Shown here piece after piece: positions 32,202 through 46,773 of a stretch of 64,000 nucleotides of DNA. The position numbers and the translations under genes were made by a program. A model generated the notes under the pieces. That model saw nothing but the letters and a program-made list of their open reading frames with translations. It searched no databases and had not been told where the DNA came from. The stretch is from Oncomelania hupensis (Eukaryota; Mollusca; Gastropoda; Littorinimorpha; Pomatiopsidae). Each line of letters begins with the position of its first letter. Position 1 is the stretch's first letter. The stretch covers positions 26,372,064-26,436,063 of the forward strand of contig CM072511.1 of NCBI GenBank assembly GCA_036898135.1, in the 5' to 3' direction.

Positions 32202-32609
32202 GTATAAAGGTATTAAAAGAGTGCATTCAAACAGTAAACGATTTGAAGAGATGGTCCCTTTACATATCCAATTAATATTTTAAGAATACTTAAATTGGTA
32301 CTCCATGAATTGTAATGTTGTTTAGTTATTCAACGATTATTCTACTTTTAAAACTGCTGTATTTCACCACCATTTACACTTTACATCTTAGATGAGGTAT
32401 TGTTGATCTGCCTCTTTTGGTATTAACGTCCCTCTCTTAATTTTTTTCTTTGAAATTACTCATTTATTTTATAAGTTGATTGATCGATTGACTGATTTTA
32501 TACTTTTATTTGTTGGTTTGTTACCTTCACTAGGTTTACATGTTGTCTTGTTTTTAAATGCAGAATAGATTTATTATGCGTGTGTATCTGTGTGTGGCTG
32601 CGTGTGATC

Positions 32610-32759
<150 letters not shown>

Positions 32760-32769
32760 ATTCAATCGT

Positions 32770-33574
32770 AGTTTGCATATCAATCTAGAAATTGCTCTTG
32801 AACAACATACAATATTTAGTTTGGGAATCGTCATGCTAAAGTGCCCTTCTACTAAAGAATTGTATTCAAACTGACCTATTTTCACATTACAATTCAAAAT
32901 CGTATTGTCACTTTTCATTGCTCCTTTTTTTGGCTAATATGTCTGAAATTGTGATGGAACTCAACAAAATGTATGCCTAATTCCAATACCCCTAGTCCTT
33001 ATACAATGAATTAAATAATTAATATTATATCGGTTCTTCAGTAACTTAGGCTCTGGATCTGAGAACCTCGAAAAAAAAGTGTGTGAACCTCCACAAACTT
33101 TCCAAATAAGACACAACATAAACCGCCCGTGTCGCTTTGCTGCATTTAGAAAGTGCTCGCAGTTCTATCTCTCCTCCTTCTCCCTTATATCCATGTTTTT
33201 CCCAATTTCTCTTGTGAATCTAATTATAATAAGCTTACAGGATGCTACCACGCGCTTTTTCTTCATTCGACTCAAAGCGCGGCGATCTTAAGAGATCGTT
33301 ATTGCAGAAGTAGGAATAGAAATCAGCTTTTTATTGTTTGACTTTAGCTTGACTGTATCCATGCAATACGATTATTGAAATGTATATCTCATATCCCTGA
33401 GACAAAAGTGCAATAGATCTACTAAGGCCAATGAAACCTAAATGAACTACTAACGTTATAATTTAATTGATATTTGACATTTTTTTTTTGATTAAATAAC
33501 ATGATGACATTAATGATGATGATGAGGAGGAGGAAGAAGTCTGAATGATTGTCGACGTTGAAGAAGATGATGAA

Positions 33575-33661
<87 letters not shown>

Positions 33662-33690
33662 GTCTCTCTCTCTGTCTCTCTCTGTCTCTG

Positions 33691-33762
<72 letters not shown>

Positions 33763-34295
33763 ATCTTCGTCGTCTCATTCTATCTTTGTTCTTAGTTTGG
33801 TTTAAACATAATTTTATTCACGAAACAAGTAAACCAGGCATGGAGAACATAAAGGGCACACAAAAGCAAAGCTTAAATGAGTGTTACCCTTTGACAAATG
33901 ACAACAATGAAATGTCTGGCGAACAGGAACAAGTACAAAGCAATAAAAATAAAAAAACAGCACATAAATTAATCTTTTTAACAATGAAAAGAGAACAAAC
34001 ATATAACTATAGTATAACAGAAAAAAAATGCAATAATGTTGAACAAACAACAACAACAAAAAAGTAATAGAGAAATAAATGAATGAACTAACTAACGAGA
34101 AACAGATACCTGCACCCAAGAGTAAACTTTACACAAAACAGTAGCTGTCGATAAAAAGGTAAATAAATACCTGCAGCAATCTAAAACAATGAGAGAAAAA
34201 AAATCAGTTTGGAGGAGGGGGAAAAAAAAAGTCACGTGCAAGTAAAAAAAAAGAAGAAAGTAAAATAAAAACAACGCGTGCACACACACACCCAC

Positions 34296-34332
<37 letters not shown>

Positions 34333-35254
34333 GAGATAAATAGTTCGAGACTACGTGTTTGCACGTGAACAGATATTTAAAATAGATGGTGAACTCATCT
34401 GTTCCGTTGGAAGAGACAATTATCTTGTCAGTTTCTCTCTGACAGCTATTAATAAACTTTTGGTGCGAAGGGGTGGGGTGTAACTACTAGGGAGAGGGAA
34501 ACAAATGGGGATTGGTTTAGCTGGTATCAAGGGTACCAATCAGATGTGATTTTGCATAATTGGGCTATTTTCTAAACGAAGCGGTCACTAGATGTGATCT
34601 AGTTTAAGACATGCGACACCGCGGAGCGCAGACATCCAGCCCGAATCTCCAAAAGTCTTGTCTATAAAGTGTGCGATGCTAAAGAAACCAAGACACCCTT
34701 TGCTCAAGTACCGGGCTCTTGCAGATCAGTGTCAACACTATGGAACGCGGAAAATGTCAAATGCGCGTGCAATTGCACGCTTAAAATGCAAACGCAATTG
34801 TACGCCCATCTAGTAGCTGATTGGTCGAAAACTGTCACGGCAAACTGCGCAAGCGCAAACGCCCACGAATTTGACGCTTTCCGCGTCTCAAACAACACTG
34901 ACAGACGCATATGGTGAATGTAAGAATGTCTTTCCTTTTACTTACATTCCATTATTGCATTCGACAGCAAGTGTGGCTTACTGCACATTCTTCCTATGTA
35001 AGTACTGTTGTAGCCTATTTGTTGTTGTTGTTGTTGTTGTTGTTGTTACCGTGCATGTTCTTGCTGCAGCAACTGTTATTACGGATGTTATGGTTACTCT
35101 AAATTAATGCTGCTGCTACTTATGATACTGTTGCCGGTTTTTGTATTTCCAAACTTTAATGGAAATACTTTGAACTGGTCAGGAATCAGAACGAGCGAAA
35201 TATCGGTTGGTCGTTCCGTCAGTCTGTTCGTTTCTCAAAGACCACGTGACAGTG
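32770..35254. other. Intergenic with CT, CA and GTT arrays
   Basis: No gene is recognised. Notable repeats are (TC)n with CTGT variants at 33,579-33,760, (CA)n at about 34,277-34,326 and (GTT)n at about 35,020-35,048. Open frames here are short or low complexity. Confidence 0.5.
33579..33760. repeat. (TC)n array with CTCTGT variants
   Basis: About 180 bp of CT dinucleotide, with TCTCTG hexamer variants in the middle. Confidence 0.95.
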
Positions 35255-35870
35255 AGTTAGTTATTCATTGCTTACAGAGTCGAGCGGACTGCAAAGAGAG
35301 GCATAAAATCAAGGCCACAACTTGGCTGAAAGAGGACTCACCCCTGATCCGCATACAAGATCTGCCGAAACAACCCTAGTGGTAACACTGAAGGCACTCC
35401 ACCAGCCGGTCACTTTACAATAAAGGCATCCCACGCAGGGGGCGCTGAGGCTATACTCTAATTTATCGAACCCCCGTTTACAAAAATAAAATAGGATACA
35501 AACATCATTATAAAATAACAACAAAACACATAGGCCCTACATACAAAATGCCTACATTGCCAAATAATAACATCGTAGGAAGCCCCATTGACCAATTGGC
35601 AGAAAGCGTCCAATATTCCCAAGCTGATCCAACAGACCTCACACACAAATGAGGAGTTTTGTCCCGGAAGAGTTTTCAAGAAGAAAGGTAGGTGACTGGT
35701 CTAGCGAAGAAGATAGTATAGTAGATTGATAGAATAGAATAGGAATGAAAAAGAACAAAGGAGAAAGACAGCGACAGTGGGAATTTATAGCACTAAATTT
35801 CCAGAAAGTGCGGATACTATTTATACTGAAACCCCCAGCACCCTCACTGAGAGTGGGAGGGAGAGGGACC
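35255..35870 (-). repeat. Unclassified ~0.55-kb repeat, copy 4
   Basis: The tail side begins at AGTTATTCATTGCTTACAG (about 35,258), and the copy runs to CTATTTATACTGAAACCCCC near 35,830. A 27-bp unit beginning GTTAAACACG is duplicated just beyond it at about 35,977-36,030. Confidence 0.8.
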
Positions 35871-36585
35871 ACGTGATAGGTTTCATTCAAATTTTATAGG
35901 AACGTTAGTGACCAGCTTTACCCGCTTTCATTCTTGCGCTACCTTTAAAGATCAAGGTCGTTGGAATTCATTCGTTGTTAAACACGTTTTTCTTTATGGC
36001 TTTGTTAAACACGTTTTTCTTTATGGCTTAGAAAAAAAGAAAATCGTGAACCAATTTTGAAGATTTTTGGTATTGAGGCATCCAGTGCCAGTCATTCAAC
36101 GATCAACAATCGTAAGTCGGTCGGCGGTTGTACTGTCGTTTGGTAAGCTTACTTCCCCTTTTTTGTTTGTTTTCTTTTTTTAAAATATTTTTATAACAGC
36201 ATTGTTTTTAATACCTAATAAATGACTATTGATTTTGATTATTTTTACCATGCAGATACTTTATCTACTTCTTAACCTTTTACGTCATTCATATTTGCAA
36301 TTTCGCAAAAGGTCAAGGTCGCTGAGGACCATAGTTTTCTAAAAACGTTTTGCGCTGTATTTCAAAACTGGTTCAACCGATTTTGATACATATTAGCTTG
36401 CAGGTAGAACAAGTAATGTTACGTCAGCGTGGTATAATAATTCCTTGTTTTCAATTTGCTTGATAACATTGAGACAGAACAGCTTCACGAAAAGGAACAC
36501 TACTTTTGAAGGCGCTCCATGATTTTCAGTTATTTGTATCAATTTCTGGAAACACATTAATTTTGAAATGCTTGCCATTTAGTGT

Positions 36586-36790
36586 GCGTGTGTGTACGTG
36601 TGTGTGGGGGGAGGGGTGTGTGTGTGTGTGTGTGTGTGTTCAGATTCAGATTTTTTTAATTTAAAGTCTTTTAAATAAAGTGTGTGTGTGTGTGGAGGGG
36701 TGTGTGCGTGTGTGGGGGTGTGTGTGATATTGTGTGTGTGTGTGTTTATGTATGACTTGTGAGTCTATGTTATGGTGTGTGTGTTATTGT
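36586..36790. repeat. (GT)n-rich region
   Basis: Several GT dinucleotide runs separated by GGGG and TTTA interruptions. Confidence 0.85.
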
Positions 36791-37159
36791 GTGAGCTATT
36801 GTGTGTTGTTGTTTTTGTTTGTTTGTTAGTTTGTTGTTGCTGTTGCTGCGTCTTTTGCTTATATATTTGTTGATGCTGTTGCTTTTTGTTTAACGTTTTG
36901 AGCATCGAGGTAGGCCTGATTTCAAGAAGTCCCAAATACATTTTTTTAAATCCTCCAATTCGCAAGCTTTGTTTAGATTTGTCGGAAACGGATTTATCCT
37001 CACTTTCGCATTGTTATTACATTACACATTGATAAAGTGGGCTTTTGTTGCTGAAACCAACGGTTAACGTTTAATGTTCTATTTCAGTTCTAACAGGTAG
37101 TTATTTCCCCTGTTTTAACGGGACAACCGTGTGAAAGAAAAAGAACACCTCACAGGGAG

Positions 37160-38455
37160 CTGATGTCTACCAAAAAATCAACAATATATCCGAAAAGGCA
37201 TGCCCACAGCAAAGGAGAACTGGATAGAAGATCAATGCCAGGAAATAGAGAACAGTCTGAACTAGAACAACAGCAAGAAGGCCTACCAAACTGTGAAGCG
37301 GCTGACAAGTGTTAAACAGCCCAAGGTCTTCACGATCCAAAGCAAGTCTGGCATATGCCTTACAGAAGAACAAGAAGTCTTGGACAGACGGACAGAATAC
37401 TGCTGTGACCTTTACAACATCAGCCCTAAAATCATTGAAGTAATCAAAAGCCTGTATGACAAGGTACCAGTGCAGTCCTCCATAACAGTGCCATCGGAAA
37501 CTGATTCAGAACAACAATCAGTGTGCGCCAAGGATGCCTACTCTCTCCGACACTCTTCAACATCTTCCTAGAGCGCATCATGTCAGATGCCCTTGCAGAT
37601 CACGAAGGCACAGTCAGCATAGGGCAATCTCCAACCTTCGTTTTGCGGATGACATTGATGGATTGGCTGGAGAAGAAAGAGAATTTGAACAGCTGGTACA
37701 AAGGCTTGACGCCACTTCCAGAGCCTATGGAATGGAAATTAAGTGCAGAGTAGACCAAAATAAATGACCAACAACACCAATGGCATCAACACAGACATTA
37801 AAGTTCAAGGCCAATCCCTCAATACAGTGCATAGCTTCAAATATTTAGGAGCCATTGTATCAGACAATGGGTCCCGACCTGACAGGAAGTTCTCTCCAGG
37901 ATTGCAATAACAACTGCTGCCCTGGCAAGGTTGAAGCCCATTTGGAAAGACAAGACCATCAGTCTACATTCCAAGGTAAGACTGCTGCGCTTTCTCTCTT
38001 CATATCCATCTTCCTACACGCTTGCGAAACATGGACCCTCACAGCAGATCTACAACGAAGAATACAAAGCATGGAGATGAGGTGCTACAGAAGACTTCTG
38101 GGCATTTCCTATACCCTGCACATCACCAACGACGAAGTCCGACAGACCATCACATAAGCCTTTGGACAACACGATGACCTGCTCACAGTGGTGAAGAAAC
38201 GGAAACTCCGATGGTATGTCCACGTCACCAGAGCATCAGGCCTTGCAAAAACCATGCTGATAGGCACGGTGCTAAGAGGCAGAAAAAGAAGGAGACAGGA
38301 AAAGAGGTGGGAGGGCAACATTCGAGAATGGACTGGTTTGACACTGAGCGAAGCCATGAGGGTTGCCGGGGACAGTGAAAGTGACAGTACGATGGTTAAA
38401 CGATCATCTGTGGTGCCCCTACGACCTCCGAGTTACGGGATAGGATAGGATAAAG
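37160..38455 (+). mobile_element. RTE-like LINE copy 5, internally deleted
   Basis: It extends further 5' than the other copies (from about AAAAAATCAACAATATATCC). It then jumps from the DRRTEYCCDLYN region directly to SPKIIEVIKSLYDK, skipping the DFKKAFD part of the reverse transcriptase. It continues with RQGCLLSPTLFNIFLERIMS, FADDIDGLAGEE, MEMRCYRRLLGIS and the GGATA tail. Frameshifts are present. Confidence 0.8.
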
Positions 38456-38971
38456 GCAACACTCACTGGGAATGGTAAATCGAGGGGGCGTGGTCGAAGT
38501 GGGTCCCTTTAAAGTAGGGCATCAATTTTTTTGGATCGCCCGTGTGTATGTGCGTGTGCATGTGTTCTTGTTTGCGCGCGCGTCTGTGTGTATTGATGTT
38601 CTCATCCGGTATAATTATATTCTCCAATATTTTCAACAGTTTAAATTCTCTGGTGTTGTTTTGGATTACAATCTTGATTATGGTCCATGATGTAGGCAAC
38701 GTATAAATTATAATGGTGATGATCTGTAGGCCAATCATGTTCATGAACTCTCGCTATTGCTTTGTTTCAGACAAGGCGCGGTGGACAAAAACAAATTGAC
38801 ATTTTATTGTACATCTGCAACACGAGCGATAAGTGAACAACGCAAGGTCTTCCCGATAGAGCCTACATGGGTCCTGGAGTGATCACTTGCACCAATCGCG
38901 CCGGACTGTAACGTTGTGCCTCTATACACACCCAAACAGTAAACATCGTTGGTGTGACGTGACCAGTGACC

Positions 38972-40171
38972 ATGTCGACTAAACTCCCCTCCTGGGCCAC
39001 CACAGGCTCCACCGTCAAACCTTCCCCCATCACCACCTACGCCAACAGCAGTGGTAACGATACTGACTGGCGTCCAGAGTCGCTGCGGAGAATGCTATCC
39101 GGCCTCTTCACGTCCTTCGCGGTAATGGGGTCGTTGGAAACAATCGCTATTATCGTCCTCAACATCTCCCTCATCGTCATCGTCCTGACGTCGTCGTCGT
39201 TGCGGCGTACTTTGCGGAACAAACTGGTGATGAGCCTGGCGATTTCCAACCTCTTGATAGGCGTGTATAGCACGCCATTCAGCGTCGACTTTGTGGTTAG
39301 CATGGGCTGGAAACACGGCTGCCTGGTAGAGCTAACGCGTGAGTTGTTGACTGAGTACGTGCAGAACTTCGTCGCCATGTGGGGCGTCTTCCTGCTGCTT
39401 CTGCACTACGCCGCGCGCCTGTCCGATTTTCACCCTCCTGCCTGCGTCACTTTACGTCTTCATCCTCTGCTGTTGCGTGTGTCGAGCTGGCTGTACGTGC
39501 TGTTACCGTGGCTGCTGGTGGCGGCGGTGGTAGTGCCAGTGCTGTTCACAGGCCTCTACTACAACCTCTGGTTGTACCTTGACTACCAGCGCTGCCCTCT
39601 CTTCACCACTGACGTCACCAACATTGTTCTGAACACCATGAGTGGCTACCTTCCCTCCCTCGCGATCGCCGTCGTCCTAGTGGTCATCGTGGTGCGGGTG
39701 AACACAGGGCGAGCCACTTGGCTGGCGGTGACCAAGGCCGACTTTCACCCCACCACGGGCGGCGACAACGACCCACAACGCGTGGAGGCGGGCAGCGCGG
39801 GGCTCGTGACCTTGGACTCGGACAACGACCTCGACCCCGCTCTGGTACACGTGCTGGTCGGCGTAGCCACGGTACTGCTGATGTTGCCGCAGCATTTGTT
39901 CATGGTTATTCGTCGTCACTACAAACAAAGGCAGTGGCTACCGGAGTTGAAGGGGCACGTGTCACTGCAGCTGCTGGAGGAGTCGCTGCCCATATTCTTA
40001 GCGCTGTTCTGGCTCTGCATGCTGCCCGACGTGGTTGAGCGGCGCCGTGAGCTCTGCTGCGTGCTAAAGGAGCGCCTGCTGGCCTGTCGCGCCTCCTGCT
40101 GCAGGTTCAGATCCCCGCCATCCGAACCCGGTTTGCCCACCGTCTCCTACAGAGACCTACATCATGAATGA
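38972..40171 (+). CDS. Divergent class A-like seven-transmembrane receptor, intronless
   Basis: A single open frame of 399 aa in GC-rich sequence, unlike its AT-rich surroundings. The start is the ATG at 38,972. The N-terminus has sequons N25-S-S and N29-D-T. Seven hydrophobic helices can be placed at about 51-74, 83-107, 118-145, 172-195, 224-244, 288-313 and 333-352. TM2 (LVMSLAISNLLIGVYSTPF) is rhodopsin-like, but position 2.50 is N93 instead of Asp. W113, C117 and C208 fit the ECL1 Trp and the conserved disulfide. DRY is absent after TM3 (HYAARLSDF), TM6 has LLMLP instead of CWxP, and TM7 has LPDVV instead of NPxxY. The C-terminus has Cys clusters (362/363, 376/377) suited to palmitoylation. 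It may be a lineage-specific orphan receptor; ligand and G protein are unknown. AATAAA lies at 40,452. Confidence 0.8.
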   Translation: MSTKLPSWATTGSTVKPSPITTYANSSGNDTDWRPESLRRMLSGLFTSFAVMGSLETIAIIVLNISLIVIVLTSSSLRRTLRNKLVMSLAISNLLIGVYSTPFSVDFVVSMGWKHGCLVELTRELLTEYVQNFVAMWGVFLLLLHYAARLSDFHPPACVTLRLHPLLLRVSSWLYVLLPWLLVAAVVVPVLFTGLYYNLWLYLDYQRCPLFTTDVTNIVLNTMSGYLPSLAIAVVLVVIVVRVNTGRATWLAVTKADFHPTTGGDNDPQRVEAGSAGLVTLDSDNDLDPALVHVLVGVATVLLMLPQHLFMVIRRHYKQRQWLPELKGHVSLQLLEESLPIFLALFWLCMLPDVVERRRELCCVLKERLLACRASCCRFRSPPSEPGLPTVSYRDLHHE

Positions 40172-40886
40172 CCTCTTAGTAGCATTTTACTCTATGGAAT
40201 AACCAAATACGTTTTCCGTTCTGGTAGTAGGTCTATAATTTATAGTATACAAGATCGCCATAATTATGATAGCCTAAACAACAGTAATGAGTATTGATTC
40301 GTTAATTTAAGTGATTTTAGACTTGACGGGAGCAGGGGAAAATATTAAACAAATAAGGAATGGTCATAATGAAGGGAGAAAGGACTTAAATTAATTAAGT
40401 TAATTAAATAAATGAATTAAGTATTGATTATAGATTGTATAATTATGTAACAATAAATATTTTCCAAGTAATCAGGAACTTCAGAAATCCGTGATGTGCA
40501 GGGTAATCCTACGTAGCAGTATGCGGCCTATTATAACCACTAGACCTATATTCAATTCAGTTCAAATCAACAAATCTTTATTTCTATTATGGGACTTTTG
40601 CACAGCCATTTGTGTTGCATTTGAATAGATAAAAGCATGCACAAATAAACGACAATTCCTAAAAACCTACCTCTTACATTTAGCACGTACAATAAATACA
40701 TTAATTATCGAGAGTCATTCATTTTTCTTACCCACACACACCTTATATAGCCACATGTATGTATAATAAAAACATGAAACAAACTTCGTTATTAATACAT
40801 TCATTAAATTACAATATCAAAAATAGTGATACATCCTCTTTTGGTTTATCTTGCAATTTCATGAAATTTTGGAAGCACTACCAGTG

Positions 40887-41900
40887 CTATCCTATCCTAT
40901 CCTGTAACTCGAAAGTCGTTGGGACACATCAGATGATCGTTTAACCAACGTACTCCATCTTTCTCTGTCCTCAGCAACCCTCATGGCTTCGCTCAGTGTC
41001 AAGCTGGTCCATTCTCGAATGTTGTCCTCCCACCTCTTTTTCTGTCTCCCTCTTTTTCTGCCTCGTAGCACCGTGCCTAGCAGCATGGTTTTTGCAAGGC
41101 TTTATGCTCTGGCGACGTGGCCATACCATCGGAGTTTCCATTTTTTCACCAATGTGAGCGTGTCATCGTGTTGTCCAATAGCTTGTGGAATGGCCTGTTG
41201 GATTCTTAAATATTTGGAGCTATGCACCGTGTTCAGGGATTGGCCTTGGACTGATGACCGTGTTGATGCCATTGGTGTTGTTGGTCATCCGCAAAACGGG
41301 GGTTGGAGATTGCTCTATATCCCCTATGCTGATTGTGCCTTCTTGATCACGAAGGCACAGTCAGCATATATAGAGCAAAACACCAAATTCCGTTTTGCGG
41401 ATGACATTGATGGATTGGCTGGAGAGGAACAAGAACTTGAACAGCTGGTACAGATGCTTGACACCACCTCAAGGACCTTTGGAATTGAAATAAGTGCAGA
41501 GAAGACCAAACTGATGACTAACAACACCAATGGCATCCCCACGGACATCAAAATCTAAGGCCAGTCCCTCAACACGGGGCATAGCTTCAAATATTTAGGA
41601 GCCATTGTATCAGACAGTGAGTTCCGACAGAAAGTCCTCTCCAGGATAGCACAAACAACTGCTGCCCTGAAAAGGTTGAAGCCCATTTGGAAAGACAGGA
41701 CCATCAGTCTACACTCAAAGGTAAGGTTGCTGCGCTCCCTTGTTATCTCCATCATCCTATACTCTTGCGAAACATGAACCCTCACAGCAGATCTACAACG
41801 AAGACTAAAAGGCATGGAGATAAGGTGCTACAGAAGACTTCTGGGCATTTCTATACCTAGCACATCACCAACAACGAAGCGCGACAGACCAGCACACAAT
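40887..41900. mobile_element. RTE-like LINE copy 6: two fragments head to head
   Basis: From 40,887 to about 41,342 the sequence is the minus-strand 3' part (CTATCCTATCC tail at the left, then the VKRSS end, with an internal deletion at about 41,205). From about 41,351 to 41,898 it is plus-strand (GTVSI, RFADDIDG, EISAEKTKLMTNN, RRLLGIS), cut off without a tail. The two meet in a near-perfect palindrome of ~50-bp arms with an 8-bp spacer. Confidence 0.85.
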
Positions 41901-46037
<4,137 letters not shown>

Positions 46038-46600
46038 TGAGTGCCGGGGGTTTTCAGTATAAATAGTATCCCCACTTTATGGAAATTTAGTGCTTTAAAT
46101 TCCCACTGTCGCTGTCTTCCTCATTTACGCTTTCCCATTCCTGCTCTGTCCTATCACTCTGCTATACTATCTTCTTCTTCGCTAGATCAATGACCTACCT
46201 TTTTTCTTGAAAACTCTTCCTGGACAAGACTCCTTGTTTGTGTATGAGGTCTGTTGGATCAGCTTGGGAGTGTTGGACGCTTTCTGCCGGGTGGTCACTA
46301 GGGCTTCCTATGATTGTATTATTTAGCACTATAGGCATTTTATATGTATGTGTTTTGTTGATGATTTATAATGATGTTTGTATTCTATTTTGTTTTTGTA
46401 ACCGGGGGTTCGAGTAGTTGGGGTAAAGCCTCAGCCGTCCCCTGCGTGGGATGTCTTTATTGTAAAGTGACTGGCCGGTGGAGGGCATTCAATTTTCCCA
46501 CTAGGGTTGTTTCGGCAGATCTTTTATGCGGATTGGGGGTTGTCCGGTCCTGATTTGGCTCGGAAGAGTCCGCTGGACCTAAAGCAACAATCAATCAATC
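46038..46600 (+). repeat. Unclassified ~0.55-kb repeat, copy 5
   Basis: It starts GAGTGCCGGGGGTTTTCAGT and ends GTCCGCTGGACC, then AAAGCAACAATCAATCAATC. The tail is (AATC)n, which with copy 6 (TGATTGATTG at its left edge) shows a short tandem tail as in retroposed elements. Confidence 0.85.
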
Positions 46601-46773
46601 AATCAAAAAACCCCACCATTACCAATCCTACACCCTCCACCTATCCCACCCCACCCCACCCACATCCTTGTCAGGTTCTTCTTAACCCATCAACCCACCC
46701 CTACCCCCAGCCCTTTCCCGGTCACCAAACCTTTTCCCTAATAACATGCACTCCGGAGTAATCTACTTCAGTC

